Below the pieces are notes generated by a model that saw nothing but the letters and a program-made list of their open reading frames with translations, ran no database searches and had not been told where the DNA came from. A stretch of DNA of 64,000 bases from Lachnospiraceae bacterium (GTDB lineage: Bacteria; Bacillota; Clostridia; Lachnospirales; Lachnospiraceae). Where the stretch lies: the NCBI GenBank assembly GCA_024399135.1, contig JAKSHY010000007.1, positions 1 through 64,000 on the forward strand, given 5' to 3'. Every line of letters starts with the position of its first letter. Positions within the stretch are counted from its first letter, which is position 1. Made by a program: the position numbers and the translations under genes. Positions 1-8,494 of the stretch are shown one piece after another.

Positions 1-79
1 GATATTTAATATATCAAAAGCATTTTAATAAGTCAATACACTTTTTCTATTTTTTCTGCAATGTTTATCAAAAATCGAA

Positions 80-95
80 GTATTTTTCTAAATAC
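80..95 (-). terminator. weak hairpin after the last minus-strand gene
   Basis: A 6-bp inverted repeat (GTATTT / AAATAC, 4-nt loop) lies about 20 bases beyond the stop of the small acidic protein, followed on the minus strand by TTCGATTTTT. It is AT-only and short, so it is at best a weak terminator. Nothing else recognisable is seen in bases 1-112. Confidence 0.25.
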
Positions 96-112
96 ATAAA
101 TCAACAATCAAA

Positions 113-379
113 TTATTGATCCAAATTCGCGAATAAACTGTCTACCGAATCCTGATGTGCATTTCTGAAATTAGCCATAATTCTACTAACCTCATCATCC
201 AAATCGCTACTCTCATCAGAAGCTGGTGTAACATTTTCATCTGAACTAATTGTTTCTTCTACATTTTCAATCATATCAGAATCCTCTTTATCTGCTTCTG
301 AATCCTCCATCTGGTATTCATACCATTTAAGAATCTTTTTGCCACTAAAATATGCTTTCTTTTGAAAATCAGAACTCAT
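113..379 (-). CDS. small acidic protein of unknown function
   Basis: An 88-residue protein that I do not recognise. Residues 1-23 are basic and aromatic (motif KKILKWYEYQ). The middle, about residues 25-65, is a low-complexity acidic Glu/Asp/Ser stretch. The tail (SRIMANFRNAHQDSVDSLF) could form an amphipathic helix. There is no signal peptide, membrane segment or cysteine. It starts 11 bases after the CvpA-like gene stops and is the last gene of that run, so it is probably co-transcribed. The size and acidic nature suggest a cytosolic adaptor, but that is a guess. Confidence 0.55.
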   Translation of the reverse strand: MSSDFQKKAYFSGKKILKWYEYQMEDSEADKEDSDMIENVEETISSDENVTPASDESSDLDDEVSRIMANFRNAHQDSVDSLFANLDQ

Positions 380-390
380 TTATATTTTCC

Positions 391-789
391 TCAACTAACA
401 TAACGTTTTAATACTTCTAACAATAGTGAAATAATAACCAGCCCCTCTACTGCACCAAGGAACACTCCGAGGAACTTGTCTATCAGTTTAATCGCAGGAA
501 CCTTCATAAATAGCTTAAAGGCTACCATAATAATATTAACAATCTTATACACTATAAGAACTATCGCAAGAAGGGCAATGGACGCTACAATACTTCCATA
601 TCTTTCTTCCACGAAACCATTGGCTACTTTGTATAAAAAGTAGCCAATGACAATTGCAAAAATAATAGAAATAGTATTATGCAGTTCTTTTGCAAATCCT
701 GTTTTAAAGGATCGTATCACTCTCCAGATTAATATCAGAGAAAAAACTACCAAGCCTAAAACAGTGTATATATTTATATCATCTAACAT
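391..789 (-). CDS. CvpA-like membrane protein
   Basis: A 132-residue integral membrane protein with about four hydrophobic segments (near residues 8-25, 38-55, 65-90 and 100-125). The layout fits the CvpA / colicin V production family: an N-terminal helix, a charged loop after it (RSFKTGFAKEL), and a later KLIDKFLGVFLGAVEGL segment typical of the family. The family is linked to envelope homeostasis, but its biochemical role is unclear. It follows the DUF5711 gene by 24 bases. No strong Shine-Dalgarno is visible, so translation may depend on the upstream gene. Confidence 0.65.
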   Translation of the reverse strand: MLDDINIYTVLGLVVFSLILIWRVIRSFKTGFAKELHNTISIIFAIVIGYFLYKVANGFVEERYGSIVASIALLAIVLIVYKIVNIIMVAFKLFMKVPAIKLIDKFLGVFLGAVEGLVIISLLLEVLKRYVS

Positions 790-813
790 AACTAAACAAC
801 AATTAATACCAGA

Positions 814-2022
814 CTAATTAAGTTCAACTGTATCGAGCGAATCTCCTGTAACCAGAAGGAATTTGTATGAAGAAGAGGTTGGCAGCAATAAACTAACCGT
901 CTTATCGAATGCTCCTTCAAACTTAATATCTCCTTTAACAGTACTAATCATACAGTTGCTTCCACCATAAACGATGAACAGATCCTTATTAAATACAATA
1001 TCTGTAAATTCCATATCGAAAAATGTTGAAGACAATTTAGTTCCAGCTGCATTATAAACATCCAGTCTGTAAAGTGCTGTACCTGTTGTATCGAGGAAAA
1101 CCATTCCTATATAATCCGAGTTATGGTACACGCCAAGTGCCTTCTCATCAAGAAGCGCGGTCGCAACATTACTCGGAACTTCATTTCCCTTGAAAAATAC
1201 TATTCTGTCATCTGACACTCCAAATGCTGTATTAGATGAAGGAAATGAAACATATGGCATAACTGTGTCGACATAATCGAATCCGCTGACGAAATTATCG
1301 ACCTCGTTGCTTCCTACTTCTCCGAAATTGTAGAAGGATACAGATGACTTCATATTACCACTATCGACATAAAAATATGAAACCATCATTATTTTTCCAT
1401 TCGGGCTCAAAGATACACTTATTGGATAACCGCTCTTATTCATTGTGGCTTTAGATTCTACGATTGGAGTTTCAGTATCAGAATTACCATCATATACGAA
1501 TAATCTAATCACATCAACATCATCTAAAACAGCGGCAACCACCCCGTTATTCGAAACAGCTACATCTCTGATAGGAAGATTGGTCTTTACTACACCTAAT
1601 ATACCTTTACTATTAGCTACGTAAATGTTACGTCCGTTGTAATCTCCTATAGCAACTGTATCTTCGTTGATTGAAACTATTGGCGACTGCATCTCGAATG
1701 ACTGATTCCATACAGCCTTTCCTTTAGAGTCTATACAGCTTGCTCCATCCTTACTGTATATAAGCACTGAACCACCAAGATTTTTAGCCGTAGCACCGTT
1801 AACTACAGAAACCGGATATGATTCCAAAACCTTGGAAGTAGTGTAACTCTTCTCATTCCAAAAGATATTAAGAATTACAATAAGTGCTACTAAAGACACT
1901 ATAAGAACTGTACTCTTAATGAAAACAGAGAGCTTATGCTGTCTTATTCTTTCCCTATAGTCTACGTTCGGATCGTTTTGACGTTTTTCTCTTTCCTTAA
2001 AAAAATCCTTAATTGTTGCCAT
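814..2022 (-). CDS. DUF5711 family membrane-anchored beta-propeller-like protein
   Basis: A 402-residue protein with a charged cytoplasmic N-terminus, one membrane helix at about residues 34-55 and a large outside domain. That domain has repeated blade-like segments (GGSVLIYSKDG, AIGDYNGRNIYVANSKG, GYPISVSLSPNGKIMMVSYF) resembling a beta-propeller. It matches the DUF5711 family of Clostridia, whose function is not established. The start lies only 5 bases after galM stops, with no clear ribosome binding site of its own. Its partner is the CvpA-like membrane protein downstream. Confidence 0.7.
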   Translation of the reverse strand: MATIKDFFKEREKRQNDPNVDYRERIRQHKLSVFIKSTVLIVSLVALIVILNIFWNEKSYTTSKVLESYPVSVVNGATAKNLGGSVLIYSKDGASCIDSKGKAVWNQSFEMQSPIVSINEDTVAIGDYNGRNIYVANSKGILGVVKTNLPIRDVAVSNNGVVAAVLDDVDVIRLFVYDGNSDTETPIVESKATMNKSGYPISVSLSPNGKIMMVSYFYVDSGNMKSSVSFYNFGEVGSNEVDNFVSGFDYVDTVMPYVSFPSSNTAFGVSDDRIVFFKGNEVPSNVATALLDEKALGVYHNSDYIGMVFLDTTGTALYRLDVYNAAGTKLSSTFFDMEFTDIVFNKDLFIVYGGSNCMISTVKGDIKFEGAFDKTVSLLLPTSSSYKFLLVTGDSLDTVELN

Positions 2023-2027
2023 AATAA

Positions 2028-3065
2028 TTAAACGAACTTATACGAAGTACAAGTATCATACTTTCTATCTGGACCATAAACGCATGATGGCCATTCTGGA
2101 TGATTCGCCGAATCAGGAGAATACTGTGTTTCAAGACACAATCCACATCTTGGTCCATATGATGTATCATTCTTTCCTACTGTAGCACCAATACAGTTTC
2201 CTGCATAGAACTGAACAGCTGGAAGATCTGTATATACTTCCATCACGCGGCTGGCAGATGGTACGCTAACTGTTGCAATCTTTCTGAAGCCTTTTTCATA
2301 ATCGTCCAAAACCCAGTTATGGTCATAACCCTGAACAAGCTTAAGCTGCTCTTCATCATCTGCGATTCTTGCTCCAACTTCTGTTGCTTTAGTAAAATCA
2401 AATACTGTTCCTTCTACATTCTTAAGCTCACCTGTTGGTATTGCACCTGCAACAACAGGTGTGAACTTTGAAGCATTAATAGTAAGAATATGATCTTCAA
2501 TCTTGCCCTGATCATGTCCCTTAAGATTGAAGTAAGAATGGTTAGTCATATTAATAACTGTATCTTTGTCAGAAGATGCCTCATAGTGAATCTTGAGTTC
2601 ATTATCATCTGACAATGAATATGTAACCTTAACACACTTGTTTCCTGGGAATCCCATATTCATATCGTCATCTTTCATGCTAAAGCTTACAAAATTATCA
2701 CCTGTTTCATAATCATATACTACCTTGTGATAACCCTTTGCATGATCTGAATGAAGATTGTTAACACCATCATTAACTGCAAGATTATAAGTTTTTCCAT
2801 CTAAAACAAAAGACGCGTTTGCTGTTCTGTTAGCTACTGGTCCAACTGTTGCGCCAAAAAAGCTTCCATTCTCAAAATAAGGTTCCAATGTATCATATCC
2901 CAGAACCACATCAGCAAGCTTTCCGTCTTTATCAGGAACCCAAAGCTCTGTCAAAATGGCACCATAGTTGATGACACAAGCTTTCATACCATTCTTATTT
3001 TCAATACAGAACTTGAAAATTTCTTTTCCATTAACTTTTCCGAATTCATTCTTTGTTACGCTCAT
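2028..3065 (-). CDS. galM: aldose 1-epimerase (galactose mutarotase)
   Basis: A 345-residue cytosolic enzyme of usual GalM length, interconverting alpha and beta anomers of aldoses in the Leloir pathway. Family features are visible: NRTANASFVLDG, the LHSDHAKGYHK histidine region, the catalytic-histidine segment TNHSYFNLKG, and ETQYSPDSANHPEWPS near the C-terminus, which should carry the catalytic glutamate. The start is supported by a GGAGGG ribosome binding site. It sits between recR and the DUF5711 gene, away from other galactose genes, so it probably acts as a general mutarotase. Confidence 0.9.
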   Translation of the reverse strand: MSVTKNEFGKVNGKEIFKFCIENKNGMKACVINYGAILTELWVPDKDGKLADVVLGYDTLEPYFENGSFFGATVGPVANRTANASFVLDGKTYNLAVNDGVNNLHSDHAKGYHKVVYDYETGDNFVSFSMKDDDMNMGFPGNKCVKVTYSLSDDNELKIHYEASSDKDTVINMTNHSYFNLKGHDQGKIEDHILTINASKFTPVVAGAIPTGELKNVEGTVFDFTKATEVGARIADDEEQLKLVQGYDHNWVLDDYEKGFRKIATVSVPSASRVMEVYTDLPAVQFYAGNCIGATVGKNDTSYGPRCGLCLETQYSPDSANHPEWPSCVYGPDRKYDTCTSYKFV

Positions 3066-3086
3066 ATAACCCTCCGATTTTTATTT

Positions 3087-3683
3087 TTATAATTCTGTTC
3101 TTCCCTCAAGTGCTCTTAAAAGAGTAACCTCATCGATATACTCAAGATCTCCACCAACAGGAACTCCTGATGCTATTCTCGTAACCTTAATTCCAGTAGG
3201 CTTAACCAGCTTACTAATGTACATAGCTGTAGTTTCACCCTCAAGGCTTGAGTTGGTTGCAATTATCACCTCATCAACATCATTTTCCAGTCTGGCAATC
3301 AGTTCCTTCAATTTAATATCACCAGGGCCAATACCCATCATTGGAGATATCGCACCATGCAGAACATGATATACACCTTCATATTTTCCTGTCTTTTCGT
3401 ACGCTGCAAGATCCCTTACTGTTTCAACCACCATTATAATCTTATGATTTCTGTTAGCATTAGAGCACACTGGACACACATCAGAATCTGTCAGCGTATA
3501 ACATTCTTTGCAATACTTAACATTAGCCTTAGCAGAAACAATAGTATCTGCAAGTCTTTTAACCTTATCCTCTTTCATATTGATAAGATGAAAAGCAAGT
3601 CTTTGAGCTGACTTATCACCTATCCCCGGCAACTGCGAAAGCTCCTCTATTAACTTGTTAATGTGGCCACTATACATCTGCAT
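3087..3683 (-). CDS. recR: recombination mediator RecR
   Basis: A 198-residue protein, the standard RecR length, acting with RecF/RecO to load RecA on gapped DNA. It shows the helix-hairpin-helix LPGIGDKSAQRLAFHL (about 18-33), a four-cysteine zinc finger (Cys58, Cys61, Cys70, Cys73) and a Toprim region (VVETVRDLAAYEKTGKYEGVYHVLHG region, then DEVIIATNSSLEGETTA). Its ATG overlaps the ybaB stop as TAATG, and dnaX lies just upstream. This dnaX-ybaB-recR order is conserved in Firmicutes. Confidence 0.97.
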   Translation of the reverse strand: MQMYSGHINKLIEELSQLPGIGDKSAQRLAFHLINMKEDKVKRLADTIVSAKANVKYCKECYTLTDSDVCPVCSNANRNHKIIMVVETVRDLAAYEKTGKYEGVYHVLHGAISPMMGIGPGDIKLKELIARLENDVDEVIIATNSSLEGETTAMYISKLVKPTGIKVTRIASGVPVGGDLEYIDEVTLLRALEGRTEL

Positions 3684-4024
3684 TAGAACATTCCTAATCC
3701 GCCAGTCATTTTGCCCATAACTTCGTTATTAGCATCATCTGCCATTTTAAGAGCTTCATTAGTTGCTGCCAGAATCAAGTCCTGAAGCATCTCAACATCA
3801 TCAGGATCTACTGCTTCCTTCGAAATAATTACTTTAGTAACTTCTTTTCCACCGGTTACTGTAACTTCTACTGCACCACCACCAGCTTTTGCAGTAAACT
3901 CCTTCGTTTCAAGCTCCTTTTGAGATTCCTCCATCTGACGCTGCATTCTCTGAGCCTGCTTCATCAGGTTACTCATATTACCTGGCATTCCCATTCCTCC
4001 AGGAAATCCACCTCTTTTTGCCAT
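3683..4024 (-). CDS. ybaB: YbaB/EbfC nucleoid-associated protein
   Basis: A 113-residue protein of the YbaB/EbfC DNA-binding family. The N-terminus is glycine/methionine rich ([27 protein letters not shown]), leading into the long helix typical of the family. A beta-sheet core ([20 protein letters not shown]) and [19 protein letters not shown] follow. It binds DNA as a dimer and is generally found between dnaX and recR, as here. It overlaps recR by one base and lies 14 bases after dnaX. Confidence 0.95.
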   Translation of the reverse strand: MAKRGGFPGGMGMPGNMSNLMKQAQRMQRQMEESQKELETKEFTAKAGGGAVEVTVTGGKEVTKVIISKEAVDPDDVEMLQDLILAATNEALKMADDANNEVMGKMTGGLGMF

Positions 4025-4038
4025 TTTACTAATCCTTT

Positions 4039-5667
4039 CTATTCATCATAATCTTCAGGTTCGAAGTCATCTTCTTCATCACCTGATACATCAATTTCTT
4101 CTATTTCAAAATCAATCTGGTCATCTATCAGCTTCCTTAAATCTGGAAAACCTCCTTCATTAGAAGACGTTCCACCCGCTAGCGAAAGTGCAATATTGAC
4201 TTCTTTTCCTGTACACTCTGCAAGCATATCCTTAAGCTCCTCGAAACGGACAGGATCTTTGAATCTATTATAAGAATACTCTGCCTTAAGCACTATCATA
4301 AGTGTAGATTCACCTTCTATGCTGGGATATGAATCCATAAGGTAATGTGCGAGAGTTCCATCATATGCTACTATCTGGCTCCACTTAGATACTATTTCCT
4401 TAATATCCTCTGGAAGTGCTTTCGTTATTTCTCTTTTAGCCTCTGGAGTTATTTCCTCGAAAGAAGCACTCTCCTTTGGGGCCAAAGATACATTACTCGG
4501 AACTGCAACTACACCGTTTTCTATTTTTTCCTCTACCTGTCTTATTCTGTCGACCAAAGAATCAGCATCCTGCTCCATTTTAGGTGTGCACAGCTTTATC
4601 AATGAAACCTCTACTAATATCCTTTTCTGAGTTGCATACCTTAAAGCCGAAGACAAATCTGAAAGGATACGAATGTATCTCATTATAATTTCATGCGTAA
4701 CCTTAGTTGCCTCTTCCTTCAGTCTGGCCATATTTTCAGACGAAAGATCTATAATTTCCTCATTGCTCGGTGCGGTTTTAATAAGAAGAAGATTTCTTAA
4801 ATACCACGTCATATCCTGAACGAACTGTCCAAGTTCTCTTCCCTGTATTACTATCTCATCGAGAATTTTCAGTGTACCGGTAACATCTCCACTAATAATT
4901 TTTCTTAACATGTTGGAAAAGACTTCTGTATCAACAGCGCCCAACACATCAAGCACCTTATCATATGTAAGTTCCTGGCCTAAATAAAAGGCTATACACT
5001 GATCAAGAAGACTTAATCCGTCTCTCATTGATCCATCAGCTACCTTTGCAACATATCTGACAGCTCTGTCATCTATTTTGACATTTTCTATTTCTGTAAG
5101 ACGCTTAATCTGATCTGCAACTGTGTCCATGGACATTCTTCTGAAATCATATCTTTGGCATCTTGAAAGAATCGTTATTGGTATCTTATGAACTTCAGTC
5201 GTAGCCAGTATGAATATAACATAGCTTGGTGGTTCCTCTAATGTTTTTAAAAGAGCATTAAATGCCCCTGTTGATAACATATGAACCTCATCTATAATAT
5301 ATACCTTGTACTTTCCTAACGTTGGAGAGTAGGTTACTTCATCAACAATCTGCCTTATATTATCTACACCATTATTAGAAGCAGCATCCATCTCGATAAC
5401 ATTCATACTGCTGCCTTCCTGAATACTCTGGCATATTGGGCACTGACCACATGGACTTCCATCAACTGGATTCTCACAGTTCACCGCCTTGGCGAATATT
5501 TTGGCAATCGAAGTCTTACCTGTTCCTCTGGTGCCAGTGAACAGGTAAGCATGTGATAATCTATCATTCTTTATTTGATTCTTAAGAGTTGTAACGATAT
5601 GCTCCTGGCCTTTAACATCCTCGAAAGTCTGTGGCCTGAACTTACGATACAGTGCAGTATAAGACAT
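4039..5667 (-). CDS. dnaX: DNA polymerase III subunit gamma/tau
   Basis: A 542-residue AAA+ clamp-loader subunit. Visible motifs are Walker A GTRGTGKT (45-52), zinc-binding cysteines 64, 73, 76 and 79, Walker B/DEAH-like IIDEVH (about 124-129), sensor-1 ATTEVHKIP and the SRC arginine finger segment. The C-terminal third carries the tau-like region and ends in a very acidic tail ([20 protein letters not shown]). It heads the dnaX-ybaB-recR group and follows phosphofructokinase with one base between them. No programmed frameshift signal was identified by eye. Confidence 0.96.
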   Translation of the reverse strand: MSYTALYRKFRPQTFEDVKGQEHIVTTLKNQIKNDRLSHAYLFTGTRGTGKTSIAKIFAKAVNCENPVDGSPCGQCPICQSIQEGSSMNVIEMDAASNNGVDNIRQIVDEVTYSPTLGKYKVYIIDEVHMLSTGAFNALLKTLEEPPSYVIFILATTEVHKIPITILSRCQRYDFRRMSMDTVADQIKRLTEIENVKIDDRAVRYVAKVADGSMRDGLSLLDQCIAFYLGQELTYDKVLDVLGAVDTEVFSNMLRKIISGDVTGTLKILDEIVIQGRELGQFVQDMTWYLRNLLLIKTAPSNEEIIDLSSENMARLKEEATKVTHEIIMRYIRILSDLSSALRYATQKRILVEVSLIKLCTPKMEQDADSLVDRIRQVEEKIENGVVAVPSNVSLAPKESASFEEITPEAKREITKALPEDIKEIVSKWSQIVAYDGTLAHYLMDSYPSIEGESTLMIVLKAEYSYNRFKDPVRFEELKDMLAECTGKEVNIALSLAGGTSSNEGGFPDLRKLIDDQIDFEIEEIDVSGDEEDDFEPEDYDE

Positions 5668-5668
5668 C

Positions 5669-6742
5669 TTAATCTCCGAAACTAATACCTAATAATTTTG
5701 CCTCTTTAATGATTGAAGCATCTGGCTCGAGCATCTTAAGCTTACCAGCAACATCCTCTAAAGGAACCTTAACGATTTCACGATTCTTATATCCAACCAT
5801 GAATCCGTATTCACCCTTAAGAATAAGTTCACCTGCCTCAGCACCTAATCTGCTTGCGAACACTCTGTCATAAGGACATGGAGATCCGCCTCTTTGAGTA
5901 TGTCCTGGAACAGTTACTCTAACCTCCTGACCTGTCTTTTGCTGAATTTTCTCAGCAATTTCATATGAAACAGATGGATATTTGTAATTTTCTAATTTCT
6001 TCTTATATTCCTTCTTGGATAATTTAGCATCTTCCTTAGAAATAGCACCCTCAGCAACTGCTATGATAGTAAATTTACTGCCTGATGCATGACGCTTCTC
6101 TATAGCGCTGACAACTTTGTCAATATCGTATGGAATCTCAGGAATAAGTATAATATCTGCTCCACCAGCCATACCGGCATTCAATGTTAAATATCCAACC
6201 TTATGTCCCATTACTTCAACTATGAAAATTCTTCCATGTGAAGCAGCTGTTGTATGAATACAGTCAATACAGTCTGTCGCGATATTAACAGCAGACTGGA
6301 AACCGAATGTCATATCAGTACCCCACAAATCATTATCAATAGTCTTAGGAAGTGTAATAATATTTAATCCCTTTTCACGAAGAAGATTAGCTGTCTTATG
6401 TGTTCCATTTCCTCCGAGGATTACTAAAACGTCCAAACGAAGCTTATAGTAATTCTGCATCATGGCATCAACCTTATCAATACCATTCTCATCAGGATCC
6501 TGAATAGTCTTAAATGGTGTTCTTGAAGAACCTAAAATTGTGCCACCCTTTGTAAGTATTCCAGAAAAATCAGATCCTGTAAGCATCTTGAAATTTCCAT
6601 ATATCAAACCTTTGTATCCTTCTAAGAATCCATAGATTTCAACATCTTCATCACTATTAGTCAAAGATTTTACAACGCCTCTCATAGCTGCGTTTAATGC
6701 CTGACAATCTCCTCCTGAAGTAAGCATACCAATTCTCTTCAT
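5669..6742 (-). CDS. 6-phosphofructokinase, atypical active site
   Basis: A 357-residue PfkA-family enzyme making fructose 1,6-bisphosphate in glycolysis. The N-terminus GMLTSGGDCQALNAAMRG and the catalytic TIDND (134-138) are intact. The nucleotide loop reads GGNGT (110-114), against GGDGS in E. coli PfkA, and a lysine (Lys133) precedes TIDND, where ATP-dependent PfkA has glycine. In the known family, Gly at the first site goes with ATP and Lys at the second is common in PPi-dependent and long-type enzymes. The phosphoryl donor therefore cannot be assigned. It lies between pseG and dnaX. Confidence 0.9.
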   Translation of the reverse strand: MKRIGMLTSGGDCQALNAAMRGVVKSLTNSDEDVEIYGFLEGYKGLIYGNFKMLTGSDFSGILTKGGTILGSSRTPFKTIQDPDENGIDKVDAMMQNYYKLRLDVLVILGGNGTHKTANLLREKGLNIITLPKTIDNDLWGTDMTFGFQSAVNIATDCIDCIHTTAASHGRIFIVEVMGHKVGYLTLNAGMAGGADIILIPEIPYDIDKVVSAIEKRHASGSKFTIIAVAEGAISKEDAKLSKKEYKKKLENYKYPSVSYEIAEKIQQKTGQEVRVTVPGHTQRGGSPCPYDRVFASRLGAEAGELILKGEYGFMVGYKNREIVKVPLEDVAGKLKMLEPDASIIKEAKLLGISFGD

Positions 6743-6745
6743 GTG

Positions 6746-7780
6746 TTATCCCTCCATCTTTCCGACCAGCATTTTTGCCAGTCTTTTTGCTCCAAGACCA
6801 TCTGTTACATTTAAAGAATGTTCCCTCATAAGATTCCTCACAGATTCATCCTGAATTATTAGTTTCATTTTTTCACATATATTATTAATCACAGTCTTCT
6901 TACTATTCTCGTTAAATATATGACCCGCAAGACAGGCTGCTTTTTTCTTATCCATATCACTAGAAAGCTTAATTTGATTATCCGCGTACGAAAATACAAC
7001 AAATGGAATATTCATGGCGCAAAGCTCATAGCATGTACTTCCGCCTGCACTGATTGCAGCATCCATATTTTTCATAAGCTCACTCATTTTCCTGACATCC
7101 CTATGTATCAAAACCCTGGAATCAGCTTTAGCCATCTTAATAAGCTTTTCATAATTCGGATTCATCGCCCCTATGACAACATTAATCTTAATATCATTTT
7201 CATCTAATGACGAAAGGAGCTTATCAAGGATACTACCAGAAATATTATCTATATCACCGCCCCCAGTAGTAAGCAGGATATTTTTCACTTCATTGTTAGC
7301 ACTGGCTCTGGCGTTCACGAACTCATCCCTTAGCGGAACGAACCTACTCCCAATTATGAATTCTGGCGGATTTTTAACACCTTCATACAAAGATATATAA
7401 CTCTTTTCATCTGCATAGCTATTATAATTTATTATAACATCTACATCAAATTTCTCTTCGCCTAAATCATCAAGATAAAATACTTTTTTGTTCTTCCTGA
7501 GGATTTTAAAATATTCATTAGTCGCCAGATAACTATCGACCAGAATCGTTCCCTGATCATCATATTTTTCGGCAATCCATTCTGCTTCTTCCATAGAAAA
7601 GGCCTGAGTCTTAGTAAGTATAACCTTTAGTCCATTTTCTTTAACGACCAGTCCTGATGCTTCATCCGAGCACAAAAATACACACTCTTCTTCCTTTTGA
7701 ACCTCTTTGGCAATACTTAAGGTTCTCATCAGGTGACCCATTCCAATCCTTGCGTTACCATCCGCACGAAAATATATCAT
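6746..7780 (-). CDS. pseG: UDP-2,4-diacetamido-2,4,6-trideoxy-beta-L-altropyranose hydrolase
   Basis: A 344-residue GT-B-fold nucleotide-sugar hydrolase that removes UDP in the pseudaminic acid pathway. The N-terminus ADGNARIGMGHLMRTLSIA carries the G-x-G-H-xx-R signature containing the catalytic histidine. The C-terminal half has SAGGSTCYELCAMNIPFVVF, typical of PseG and MurG-like UDP binding. It overlaps pseF by four bases, so the two are translationally coupled. Pseudaminic acid normally decorates flagellin or surface polysaccharide. The other pathway genes (pseB, pseC, pseH, pseI) are not in this window. Confidence 0.85.
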   Translation of the reverse strand: MIYFRADGNARIGMGHLMRTLSIAKEVQKEEECVFLCSDEASGLVVKENGLKVILTKTQAFSMEEAEWIAEKYDDQGTILVDSYLATNEYFKILRKNKKVFYLDDLGEEKFDVDVIINYNSYADEKSYISLYEGVKNPPEFIIGSRFVPLRDEFVNARASANNEVKNILLTTGGGDIDNISGSILDKLLSSLDENDIKINVVIGAMNPNYEKLIKMAKADSRVLIHRDVRKMSELMKNMDAAISAGGSTCYELCAMNIPFVVFSYADNQIKLSSDMDKKKAACLAGHIFNENSKKTVINNICEKMKLIIQDESVRNLMREHSLNVTDGLGAKRLAKMLVGKMEG

Positions 7781-8481
7781 TCTTTTTCCTTCCGAGAATC
7801 TATCATGGACTGATATTTTATTTCTGCTATTTTCCAGTCAGACATATTATCTATATCCTGAACCTCCAGTTCTGACTGCTCATAGGGAATAATATTTCCA
7901 ACCATGAGTTCTTTGTTTTTAATAAACTTATCTACTTTAACAAGATAAAACTGTCCTGCATCATGAAAATGAGGTTCTAAATCCTGACTTCTTGAATTTA
8001 TAAATTCAGGATATTTAAACTTAAGCCTGTTATCCTCACAAACCAAAGCTCTTTGAGGAGGATAAGAGAATCTGACTACTGGAATAAGTGTTTCAGCATC
8101 AGAATCTTCAAGCATATTAATTGCTTCTTTAAGCTTTTCCTTTGTTACGAAAGGGGCGGTTGGATATATGCAGCACATGGTATCAAACTCCATCCCGATT
8201 TTTTTATATTCTGAAAGCACCTCTAAAAGTACATCTGCTGTTCCAGCAAAGTCATTCGAAGTTTCTTTGCTTCTCATAAAAGGAATGCTCGCTCCATATT
8301 CCTTCGCGATTGTGGCAATTTCATCATCCTCTGTTGAAACCATAACCTCATCAAACATTCCTGATTCTAAAGCCGCTTTAATCGAGTAGGCTAATATAGG
8401 CTGCCCTAAAAAAGGCAATATATTCTTCCTGGGAATTCTCTTGCTGCCGCCACGGGCTGTAATAATTGCTAATCTTTTCAT
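7777..8481 (-). CDS. pseF: pseudaminic acid (acylneuraminate) cytidylyltransferase
   Basis: A 234-residue CMP-sugar synthetase. The ATG at 8481 is preferred over an upstream in-frame ATG at 8550 because the protein then begins MKRLAIITARGGSKRIPRKN, the usual family start, and because the longer form would run back into the upstream gene. The ARGGSKRIPRKN loop binds CTP, and later PTAPFVTKEKLKEA and HDAGQFYLVK fit PseF/NeuA. It activates pseudaminic acid as CMP-sugar for transfer. It lies 13 bases after the EAL-domain gene and overlaps pseG. NeuA-type specificity cannot be excluded, but pairing with pseG favours pseudaminate. Confidence 0.87.
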   Translation of the reverse strand: MKRLAIITARGGSKRIPRKNILPFLGQPILAYSIKAALESGMFDEVMVSTEDDEIATIAKEYGASIPFMRSKETSNDFAGTADVLLEVLSEYKKIGMEFDTMCCIYPTAPFVTKEKLKEAINMLEDSDAETLIPVVRFSYPPQRALVCEDNRLKFKYPEFINSRSQDLEPHFHDAGQFYLVKVDKFIKNKELMVGNIIPYEQSELEVQDIDNMSDWKIAEIKYQSMIDSRKEKE

Positions 8482-8494
8482 ACTAATCCATCCA

